From Culex pipiens pallens (lineage: Eukaryota > Arthropoda > Insecta > Diptera > Culicidae), in assembly GCF_016801865.2 (NCBI RefSeq), contig NC_068938.1, positions 72,687,021 through 72,751,020 of the forward strand: DNA of 64,000 bases, given 5' to 3'. Both the position numbers and the translations under genes were made by a program. The notes below the pieces were generated by a model. That model was not told the origin of the DNA and ran no database searches. It was given only the letters and a program-made list of their open reading frames with translations. Numbering within the stretch: the first letter of the stretch is position 1; each line of letters begins with the position of its first letter. Of this stretch, positions 44,859-54,726 are shown one piece after another.

Positions 44859-45639
44859 CCGATTTTGCCAAAAGTGGATAGTAACCGTTTTTCAATGCAG
44901 TTAAAGAACCTTCGGTTTTGTTGGTGGCAGCATTTGCAGTCATTAGGTTGCTGGTATGCTTACCACAATTATGAAACATCTGAATTTATTTAGTTTTTAC
45001 TTATGTACACGAAAAAGATTATCAATGATAAAGACTATCCACTTTTTGATTAAAATTCACAAGGTTTCGTAGAGTTTTACTGAGGGCATTCAGATGCATT
45101 GATGAGATTTTAGCTAGTTTGTAAGGTTTAAAAACTTCAAAACACGAATTAATCAATTTTTACCGATAGTAGATTTTGAGAATTGTTTTTTTCTAAACTA
45201 AGAAAGTTCCCTTAACAGTCAAAACCCGAAGCCTGCAAAATGCGTTACAGTAAATTTTCGCAGGCTTGGGAAATATGCAAAATAGCACCAAACTTCAATG
45301 TTTTATAGTGTTTTGGAATCGTCAGAATGTCTACTTTAAGGAAAAAATATGCAAATTAGTGGATTTTTGGGCGGGGCTCGGGGGGGAGGGGGTGAACGGA
45401 AAAATATCCGAGCAAAATGCGTTACAGTAAATTTGTAAAATTTATATCTTATGCAAAACATTACCAAAACTCAAAGTTTTATAGTGCTTTGGAAAGGTCT
45501 TCACATGAACTTAATGTTAAAAATATAAAAAGACTACGTTTTCCATAAAGTTTTACTAAAAAAGTTAAGTAAACATTTATTGTTCTATATACTAATATCA
45601 GTAAGAGAATAAAAACATGACTTTTCATTAGAAACATAA

Positions 45640-46806
45640 TCATGCGACATATCTAACTTCTCCAAATTTCATGAATAGTCATTCTGCAACAAAATTGAAC
45701 CGATTCAGCTGAACCGGTTCAACCAACCGGTTCAATAGTTGTACCGGTTGAACATTTCTGGCAGAAAATGTAGCATGCGACATATCTAACTCTTTCAAAT
45801 TGCCTGAAAAGTCATTTTGTAGCAAAATTGAACCGATTCAGCTGAACCGGTTCATCCAACCGGTTCGATAGTTGTACCGGTTGAACATTTCTGGCACAAA
45901 ATGTAGCATGCGAAATGTCTAACTCTTTCAAATTGCCTGAAAAGTCATTCTGTAACAAAATTGAACCGATTCAGCTGAACCGGTTCACCCAACCGGTTCA
46001 ATAGTTGTACCGGTTGAACATTTCTGGCACAAAATGTAGCATGTGACATGTCTAACTCTTTCAAATTGCCTGAAAAGTCATTCTGTAACAAAATTGAACC
46101 GATTCAGTTTAACCGGTTCACCCAACCGGTTCAATAGTTGTACCGGTTGAACATTTCTGGCATAAAATGAATCATGTGACATGTCTAACTCTTTCAAATT
46201 GCCTGAAAAGTCATTTTGTAGCAAAATTGAACCGATTCAGCTGAACCGGTTCATCCAACCGGTTCGATAGTTGTACCGGTTGAACATTTCTGGCACAAAA
46301 TGTAGCATGCGACATGTCTAACTCTTTCAAATTGCCTGAAAAGTCATTCTGTAACAAAATTGAACCGATTAAACTGAACCGGTTCACCCAACCGGTTCAA
46401 TAGTTGTACCGGTTGAACATTTCTGGCACAAAATGTATTATGTGACATGTCTAACTCTTTCAAATTGCCTGAAAAGTCATTCTGTAACAAAATTGAACCG
46501 ATTCAGTTTAACCGGTTCACCCAACCGGTTCAATAGTTGTACCGGTTGAACATTTCTGGCATAAAATGAATCATGTGACATGTCTAACTCTTTCAAATTG
46601 CCTGAAAAGTCATTCTGTAACAAAATTGAACCGATTCAGCAGAACCGGTTCATCCAACCGGTTCGATAGTTGTACCGGTTGAACATTTCTGGCACAAAAT
46701 GTAGCATGCGACATATCTAACTCTTTCAAATTGCCTGAAAAGTCATTCTGTAACAAAATTGAACCGATTCAGCTGAACCGGTTCATCTAACCGGTTGAAA
46801 AGTTAT
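45640..46806 (+). repeat. 133-bp tandem repeat with trimeric higher-order pattern
   Basis: Unit starts are at 45640, 45773, 45906, 46039, 46172, 46305, 46438, 46571 and 46704, a strict 133-bp period. Each unit holds 'ttgaaccgattcag' and three 'aaccggtt' palindromes. Variants cycle A-B-C: A has 'catccaaccggttcgatag', B has 'cacccaaccggttcaatag' after 'ctgaaccgg', and C has 'cagtttaaccgg' plus 'cataaaatgaatc'. The order is A B C A B C A, so the true period is 399 bp. Confidence 0.9.
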
Positions 46807-46855
46807 GCTTCCTTAAATTCTTTAATTTTTTTAAATTCTTTATATTCTCTAAATT

Positions 46856-47665
46856 CTTAAAGAATTTAAAGAATTTAAAGAATTTAAAGAATTTAAAGAA
46901 TTTAAAGAATTTAAAGAATTTAAAGAATTTAAAGAATTTAAAGAATTTAAAGAATTTAAAGAATTTAAAGAATTTAAAGAATTTTAAGAATTTTAAGAAT
47001 TTTAAGAATTTTAAGAATTTTAAGAATTTTAAGAATTTTAAGAATTTTAAGAATTTTAAGAATTTTAAGAATTTTAAGAATTTTAAGAATTTTAAGAATT
47101 TTAAGAATTTTAAGAATTTTAAGAATTTTAAGAATTTTAAAAATTTTAAGAATTTTAAGAATTTTAAAAATTTTAAGAATTTTAAGAATTTTAAGAATTT
47201 TAAGAATTTTAAGAATTTTAAGAATTTTAAGAATTTTAAGAATTTTAAGAATTTTAAGAATTTTAAGAATTTTAAGAATTTTAAGAATTTTAGGAATTTT
47301 AAGAATTTTAAGAATTTTAAGAATTTTAAGAATTTTAAGAATTTTAAGAATTTTAAGAATTTTAAGAATTTTAAGAATTTTAAGAATTTTAAGAATTTTA
47401 AGAATTTTAAGAATTTTAAGAATTTTAAGAATTTTAAGAATTTTAAGAATTTTAAGAATTTTAAGAATTTTAAGAATTTTAAGAATTTTAAGAATTTTAA
47501 GAATTTTAAGAATTTTAAGAATTTTAAGAATTTTAAGAATTTTAAGAATTTTAAGAATTTTAAGAATTTTAAGAATTTTAAGAATTTTAAGAATTTTAAG
47601 AATTTTAAGAATTTTAAGAATTTTAAGAATTTTAAGAATTTTAAGAATTTTAAGAATTTTAAAAA
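46856..47665 (+). repeat. 9-bp tandem array (AAGAATTTA then AAGAATTTT)
   Basis: After an inversion point around 46856, where 'aaattctt' meets 'aaagaattt', about 13 copies of AGAATTTAA run to 46980. About 75 copies of AGAATTTTA follow, to 47661, with only three or four single-base variants. It forms the loop of the fold-back element. The long minus-strand frame of repeated K-I-L is a consequence of a 9-bp (three-codon) period. Confidence 0.95.
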
Positions 47666-49011
47666 ATAAAGAATTTAAGGAAGCATAACTTTTCAACCGG
47701 TAAGATGAACCGGTTCAGCCGAATCGGTTCAATTTTGTTACAGAATGACTTTTCAGGCAATTTGAAAGAGTTAGATATGTCGCATGATACTTGTTGTGCC
47801 AGACATGTTCAACCGGTACAACTATCGAACCGGCTGGATGAACCGGTTCAGCTGATTCGGTTCAATTTTGTTGCAGAATGACTATTCATGAAATTTGGAG
47901 AAGTTAGATATGTCGCATGATTATGTTTCTAATGAAAAGTCATGTTTTTATTCTCTTACTGATATTAGTATATAGAACAATAAATGTTTACTCAACTTTT
48001 TTAGTAAAACTTTATGGAAAACGTAGTCTTTTTATATTTTTAACATTAAGTTCATGTGAAGACCTTTCCAAAGCACTATAAAACTTTGAGTTTTGGTCAT
48101 GTTTTGCATAAGATATAAATTTTACAAATTTACTGTAACGCATTTTGCTCGGATATTTTTTCGTTCACCCCCTCCCCCCCCGAGCCCCGCCCAAAAATCC
48201 ACTAATTTGCATATTTTTTCCTTAAAGTAGACATTCTGACGATTCCAAAACACTATAAAACATTGAAGTTTGGTGCTATTTTGCATATTTCCCAAGCCTG
48301 CGAAAATTTACTGTAACGCATTTTGCAGGCTTCGGGTTGTACAGGGAAATTTTTTTCTTCGGGTCTTGACTGTTAATAACCTCCAGAGAGAATTAGTGAG
48401 GTTCATTCTTTGTACTACCTAGAATTTATTTTGATACTTTTTTGCTGAATTATTTATTTATTCTATCAAATGGTAGGGGAGAGTGGGGAGACTTGATCCC
48501 CTTTTTTGTATCGCACATAATTCTGTCAATTTCTCACAAAACTATAAACTTTTTGCATGAATTGAAAGCTTAAACATTCATCTGTGTTTGGCTAATAAGG
48601 GCATTTAATCAGATTAACTCTTCGAATCATGCCAAGCGTTTTAAAAAAATATTTTAAACGGGCATTTTAAAAATGTTAGGGGTAGGGGTAACTCCCCCTT
48701 TCAACATTTTGAAGAAATCGTAAGCAAAATGTTTCTTGTTCATCCAAACTTTTAATTTTCTATAAGTTACAGCAATTTCACATAAAACATGTACGTTTGT
48801 GTTCAAAATATTACAAGTTTAGTATGTAAAATATTTAAAAACTTAAAATATTATTTTTTAGACCAAAATTAAGCATGTTTACAAAAGCTGGAAATTTTTG
48901 TTTACAAAACTTTTGAAAAAAGGTTCAAACTGCAGTAAGTTATGTACAACTATACTAAAGGAAACTATGTATGAAAACCCAGCCCAATTAATTAATCTTG
49001 AAGCTGAGAAT

Positions 49012-50366
49012 CTATGACATTTCCCCGAAACCCATATTACCGAAGGGACATTTCCCCGAATGCCACTTCCCCGAAAAGACACTTCCCCTAATAGTTATTT
49101 CCCCGAATTCCGTTTACCCGAATTTCCCATTTCCCCTAATCGTCCACATCCCCGAATGCCATTTTCCCGAATGGGCCACAATCCCGAATGCCACTTACCC
49201 GATTAGTCATATCCCTGAAAAGTCATTTCCCTGAATGCCATTTCCCCGAACGCGGTCAAGCGGAAATGCCCGGTGCCCTGGAGCGCGCGCGCTCCTGGGC
49301 ACCGGGCATTTCCGCTTGACCGCGTTCGGGAAAATAGCATTTTAGAAAAAAAAAAAAATGATGGCAATTTTTATAACATAAACCAAACGGTTCGTATTGG
49401 CCTTGAATGATCAACTTTATTTTTGGCTTCATTCGAAAGAGACGTAGCATTTTTGGGGGGAAGGGGTGTTGAATGGTTTGGTACTATTCATTCAAATACA
49501 ATAAATATTTTTACAGACTTTTTTTTATATATTCTGAAAACAAATACTTTTTTCTTATAGACATTATAATAATAATGCAATAGAAGTTTTGTTATTGTTT
49601 ATGATTCAAAAAACATACCGTGCGATTTTCATAGTACAGAACCCCGTTCACACTGATCATTTTATTCACATTGCTGGTTTGGGATCTGGTGAAAAATTTA
49701 AATTAAATTTAAATTTAAATTAAGTTTGTACCAGCCTTTTTTACCTATTTGTTCGATTTTTGGGTTCTTGAACAAAATTCGAAAAAAGACAAATTTCCTT
49801 GCAAAATTCTCAAAAACATCATCTAATTATGCGGTTCAATACAAATGTTAATTGAACAAAAAAAATCTAGTGCAGTCTAGACTCGATTTATTTCAAATAA
49901 AATAATATTTATCCGAAGGCCTCGGAAAAATTTCACGGAAAAAAAAATCGATACCTAATTTTTTATTGTCGAACTTAAGTATGACGAGCATACAAAAAAG
50001 TTTTTTTTTGTATAGGCAATTGGCCACGAGGGGGGGGGGGGTTGGTAACAGCTTCCCAAAAAAGTGTCCACGTGGTTTATGGATGGTCCCATATGAAAAT
50101 TCGGGAAAATTAAATTTAAATAAACGGCAATTGGCGTAAGTGTCACTTCGGGGAAATGGAATTCGGGGAAATGGTATTCGGGGAAATGGCCGATTAGGGG
50201 AAATGGCATTCGGGGATATAGCCGATTAGGGGAAATGATATTCGGGGAAATGGCATTCGGGGATGTGGCTGATTAGGGGAAGTGGTATTCGGGGATGTGG
50301 TCAATTAGGGGAAATGATTTTCGGGGAAATGGCATTCGGGGAAATGTCATTCGGGGAAATGAGCTA
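49012..50366. mobile_element. Nested element with long CCCCGAATGCCATTT end arrays
   Basis: The left 230 bp is an array of roughly 15-21-bp words such as TTTCCCCGAATGCCA and TTCCCCTAATCG (about 49019-49250). The right 230 bp (50138-50361) is the same array in reverse ('ttcggggaaatggca', 'gattaggggaaatgg'). The outermost ends are TCTATGACATTTCCCCGAA and the complement of a similar TCTAGCTCATTTCCCC end. No protein was found. An 86-bp GC-rich palindrome abuts the left array. Confidence 0.7.
49245..49330. repeat. 86-bp near-perfect GC-rich palindrome
   Basis: The two 43-base halves are reverse complements with one mismatch and no spacer. Each half starts CCCGAACGCGGTCAAGCGG and the centre is GCGCGC. 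The CCCGAA at each end belongs to the motif array of the surrounding element. The 30-base stem core is much richer in GC than anything within several kilobases. Confidence 0.95.
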
Positions 50367-50723
50367 GACCCAAAAATAGTATGTCGATAAATTTAACATC
50401 AAATGCGTAAGGGTTTTGGAGTTGATAAGTTTGTCAAACAATTCATGTATGAAAAATATTTTTGTGAATAATTTTTGAGTGTTTTCTATACATATCAAAA
50501 CAAAGAAAAAAAGATCTCTTGGAAGTTTTTTGCAGCTCGTTTCAGAAAAATGTGTGTAACTCAATCTAAACATTTTTTAAATTTTTTCTTCGTTTTCTAC
50601 AATGAGTTTTAGTTAATTTCGCACAACTTTCTAGAATAAAGCTAATTGTTTTACCCACATGCTGACGAGATACAGGCTTGGGATCAAGTGTCCCCGGGGA
50701 TCAAGTCTCCCCACTCTCCCCTA

Positions 50724-53700
50724 TACCTGGGCAGACGCTAACACCATAATTCATGTCATCTCAAAAACACAGCTCTTCGATCCCGAGACCTTTCTTTTGA
50801 AATGTGGCGAGTTTAAATTGGCTCATTCGTTTCTGAAATATGTTTTGGTCAATAAACTCCCATGCCAAATTTGACGTGAAATCGGAGATAATGAAATAAC
50901 AATAAAAGCAATTATTGCAGGATAGTTAAATAACAGTTTGTGTTATCACTGATTTTTTTTTGTATAAGCAATTTCCTTGCATGGGAAGGGGATTTGAAAT
51001 TTTAGAAAAAGTGCCCACGTGGTTTATCGATAGCTCCAGAACATTTGTTGATTTCGAAATAACAAGAACTGATCTTTGCAGGCTTTTTTTTAATATAAAC
51101 AATGTTAAAAAGTTCATTCCGTCTGCTCGGGATACTTTTAAGCAACCAAGCTTTTTGTTACTACACATAAGTCTCATTAAAACTAGATCACACTTTAGCT
51201 TCTACCTCTATACGTTACAATATTCAATCAAAACTGCATTCCAGATATTTATACACTGCTTAGGCAAAGCTTCTCACGCAAAACTATCAAGCCACACGCT
51301 TCAGTATTACTTTGCATTCCGAACGCCAAGAACCAAATCTCGCCCCGAAAGCAACAAATGTTAAGGTTCCAATGTACAACAACAATCAACATCCATCACA
51401 CCAACGATCACACACCATTTTGGATCGACATTCTTCCTGTAACTCCACCATGAGACAGCATCCTCAAAACACACACTCACAAATTCACACACTGTCACAC
51501 GTTAGCATTTCCGGCGCGGAGATTTCAACGGTAGTCAAATTACTAAAACTCTACGATGTCAACGGCAAAGTCTGGTAAAGAGCCAAAATTAATAATGAAA
51601 AAAAAAAACAACAAAACCAACAAAACTATTAGTAATAGATGCGTTCGTCCCTTAAAGAGGGGAGAGGGAGGGGGGAGTTCAAGGTGGGTGGGGATGGTGG
51701 CAGTCTCTTTTTTGGTGTGCTGCAATAGCATAGAGCCGTAGGGCAGCATAGTCGGAAGACGTTACAGAATCGCTTGATGATCGCATTTCGTTAAAGGCAA
51801 AAAAAAAAAGAAAATCTACAAAACACACACAAAAAGACACTTGCACAAATGTACAATTGCACTTGAAAAGATTAGATTAGGATTGCGCGAAGAGAAAACA
51901 AAACTAGCATTTAACTGGATTTCAAAGGTGAATCTAACGTTTCATTTTAGATAGGAAGCTTACGTGCTAAACGCGTTGGGCTTTAGTTCTTAGCATGGTT
52001 TAGTTTTAAGAAAGAAATTGTGCAATTTTAACGATATTTGGCCGCGACATTTGAAGGGGTGATGCATTCAGCTTTGTTAGAGCATTATCTGGTATTCGAG
52101 GGATAACGAAGGCATTTAAGTAGGCTGAAGGAGAAGTACTGAGGAAAAAAAGTTTTCTATTTTTAACGAAGGCTTGACAGAAACGAACTATTCCAGCCAA
52201 TACCAATAGTCAGAATAGGTGAATTCATTATCATAGCGCGGAAGATTATTTCAATATGAGATGAATTTTAAAAACAATAAAGTTGCTTGCCTTATTTGTT
52301 GCTGTACCTTATATGAAACACAGAACAAAGGAAAAAACGGTCATTATAACAAGAACATTTAAACCAAATGTGAGCTCTAGCTAGCCCAAGAGTTGTGCGT
52401 TGGAAGACTGCTCAAAAGACGCGGTGAAACGTCCATTTCCTGTGAACACAACAAAAAACACACAAAAGATTATTTAGATCCTTAAATATGCTAGTATTTG
52501 AGATTTCCTCCCTTTAATGCAACTCAACCATCCATGTATAGCTAAATTAGCGACAATCAAATGTACTGAAACAGAACAGAAAATATGTAGCTCATCGACA
52601 GCAAAGAACATCCCAAAGTGACTCCCGCTCCCGTGTTTTTTGTTTGCGTTTTCGTTTCGTTTATCGAGCAATCACTTGCGACCAAATCTGTACGCCACCA
52701 CCGGAAAACCGAACAAAACTCGTGTAGCACATATCATCATGTAGTAGAAAAACAGAAAGAATAGAGAGTTCATACAAAACATAACGTATATTATTTGCTG
52801 TCATCAAACAGATCACGACCAAGTTGTAATTAGTTCCTAAAATCAAGCATAAAACAGAATTATAAAAAAATATTAACCGAAAACAAACTCACCTACAATG
52901 CATTTGAAAAAAAAAACAAGAGAGATAGAAAGAGTTTGGGAGCGGGATTCAACCAAAACTAGAGCGGGAGACAAAGCTGCTTATATTCCAGCGTGATTTT
53001 ACATTTAATTTTGGCCCGAACTTCTAGAAATCAGATATAAAAATTCAGAGCTACTTACCTAAGCTGCTAACAAAAAAGAAAGACAGAGCGTCGGCAAACG
53101 AGGGAAAAAATCCAAAAACACTTGTACATAGTATCCATTAAATATATTTCCCTTGCCGCAGCAGAAAAGAAAAGAAAAAAAAAAGTTAAAACACACACGC
53201 AATTAAAGAAACTATAATGATAGAAGAGAATGAATGAAAAAGACACTTGAAAAAGGAGCAGTGAATGAAAGCAAGAAACCATTTAAAAAGGAACAACAAA
53301 CGAATCGAGACTGGCGAGTGAGACGTGAAATGATATTTGGCAACACTGTGGGACACTTAGAAAGAGAGAGGGTTAGGGAAGAAATCAATTATCCGTAAGG
53401 GGGGACACACGACACACACGGCATCTTGTTAGGAAGCGTTGTAACGGAAATCTCAAGATATAGAAATAAAACAACTTCTTTCCTACGTTTTTTGGTGGAG
53501 GAGTTTTGTGGTTTCGATGACAGGCCTTGAACAATTTTTGTATTTTTTTTTGGAAAATGTGTTTATTAGCTTCAATGGTCTTTTTCAACTTGTTGATCAC
53601 CACAGACGATTGGGAATTATTATTTTCTAACTCTCTTCATGGCCGCGTCCTCTAAGTACGCACAGTCGGTATTATATTTTGTATTATTACTAGATTATGT

Positions 53701-53747
53701 CAATACAATGCTCTTGACCTCGTCATCCGTCTCACCCTCCCCCAAGC
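50724..53747. other. Convergent intergenic region, mostly unique
   Basis: Between the transposon nest and the 3' end of the lipid-transfer gene. About 51150-53560 is non-repeated and A-rich on the plus strand, with GA-rich tracts (51655-51680, 53350-53370). Minus-strand donor-like sites AGGTGAGTT (about 52890) and AGGTAAGTAG (about 53060) are seen, but no open frame joins them. It may include 3' UTR of the lipid-transfer gene; a candidate minus-strand polyadenylation signal is at 53562-53567. Confidence 0.4.
53562..53567 (-). terminator. Candidate polyadenylation signal of the lipid-transfer gene
   Basis: AATAAA on the minus strand about 180 bases after the stop codon at 53748. Confidence 0.45.
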
Positions 53748-54726
53748 CTACAGCAGCTCATCGTCCTCCTCCCAGTCCCAGTCGTGGTCCGGCTGCAGCA
53801 CCGAAAGCAGCTCGTCTTCGCTCATGCGCTCGTGGTCCAAGCTGAACGCCGACGGGTAAGTACACGGCAGGCAGAGCATGTACGAAACGCCCGTGTTGTG
53901 GCCGGTGCACTCGCACGTCTGGCACGAGTTTGGCTTGGCCGTACTGGCGACCCGCTTCGTGAACACCGTGATGAACTTCTTGGTCGGGTTGCGCCGCTCG
54001 GGACGCAGCTTGCGACCGCTGAACACGGATCCGTTGGTTTCGAGCGCCAGCGCGGCACAGCTGCCCAGGGTGGCCTTCGGGAGTCGCATCTGTTTGCGCA
54101 GATCGCTGTCGCCGACCAGGTCCTTGAGGTCCTTCTTGGTGTACGCCTTGTCGCGATCCATACCGAAGAACATTCGCGAGACGCGAGATTTGTCGAACTC
54201 GATGTCGTGATCGGCGAGGATGTGCAGCTTGATGCCGTTTTCCAGGAGTAGCTGAAGCAGAGACGAGTAGTCCAGCTTCATGCTGGAGCTGGCACATTTC
54301 GAGCACGGTAGCAGGATGAACGTTTTGGAGGCACCCGGTCGGAAGACCAGCTTGGAAGCGACTATGATGGCATCGAAAATGTCGTCGTTGGAACCTTCCG
54401 CTGTGGCGATGTGGTTGAAGAACGGCTCGATGTACTCGTGCGTCACAAACACGTTATCGTTCACGATGATGCTGCGGGGTCTGTCGAACGGGGACATTCC
54501 ACCGAAGGTCAGCACCGAGTAGCGGTTATCTGTGATGTTGAGCTCCTGCAGCTCCTTGTGCAGGGACTGGATCAACGCCTTGATGCTCTTGGAAGTGGTT
54601 ATGTTCTCGTTACAGAGTTTTGCCTCCACAAGGAACACCACATCGGATGTTTGGGGAATTTCGTCAACCTCCTTCATCGGAACGAAGGCTCCCTCGGGAA
54701 CATAGGAACCGTTGATGAGCTTGCAA
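53748..54726 (-). CDS. Apoltp: Lipid-transfer gene, last exon
   Basis: 325 codons after the VWD domain. The segment D-V-V-F-L-V-E-A near the start, followed by alternating helices and strands, resembles the post-VWD module of insect lipophorin-type proteins. It has paired cysteines (L-L-P-C-S-K-C, C-Q-T-C-E-C, C-L-P-C) and an acidic end, D-W-D-W-E-E-D-D-E. Third positions are strongly GC-biased, producing many long antisense shadow frames. Confidence 0.85.

Larger units (their letters stand above)
45216..48372. mobile_element. Giant asymmetric fold-back element with internal tandem repeats
   Basis: Flanked by TTAA (45212-45215, 48373-48376), or by TA within it. The ends start CAGTCAAAACCCGAAGCCTG, mirrored on the right. 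The left arm (45216-46824) and right arm (47665-48372) are reverse complements around a 9-bp tandem array. The arms differ by about 901 bp, which equals seven 133-bp units (931) less a 29-bp insert near the right end (48339-48367). The outermost and innermost repeat units are present in both arms. No protein is encoded; the open frame across the loop is simple repeat. The class is unclear: fold-back type, with piggyBac or Tc1-type target choice. Confidence 0.85.
48476..50721. mobile_element. TA-target element with GGGGAGAGTGGGGAGACTTG ends
   Basis: TA at 48474-48475 and 50722-50723. The ends are perfect inverted repeats over GGGGAGAGTGGGGAGACTTGATC, with the right end also repeating the word once ('gatcaagtgtccccgggg'). 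It is a non-autonomous element whose body has been enlarged by the nested element at about 49012-50366. A degraded pogo-type MITE end sits at 49872-49935. Confidence 0.8.

Noticed and set aside
45640..46806. CRISPR-like array
   Set aside because: Repeats are directly adjacent 133-bp units without unique spacers, and the host is a eukaryote.
46974..47696. 240-codon minus-strand frame of repeated K-I-L
   Set aside because: It is the translation of a 9-bp tandem array; any 9-mer without a stop codon gives an open frame of three repeated residues.
53639..53845. Plus-strand frame starting M-A-A-S-S-K
   Set aside because: It runs antisense into the last exon of the lipid-transfer gene and ends in its shadow composition.
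53784..54251. Long plus-strand and alternate minus-strand frames across the lipid-transfer exons
   Set aside because: They are shadows caused by strong third-position GC bias of the true minus-strand gene, whose exons join in phase and carry a VWD domain.
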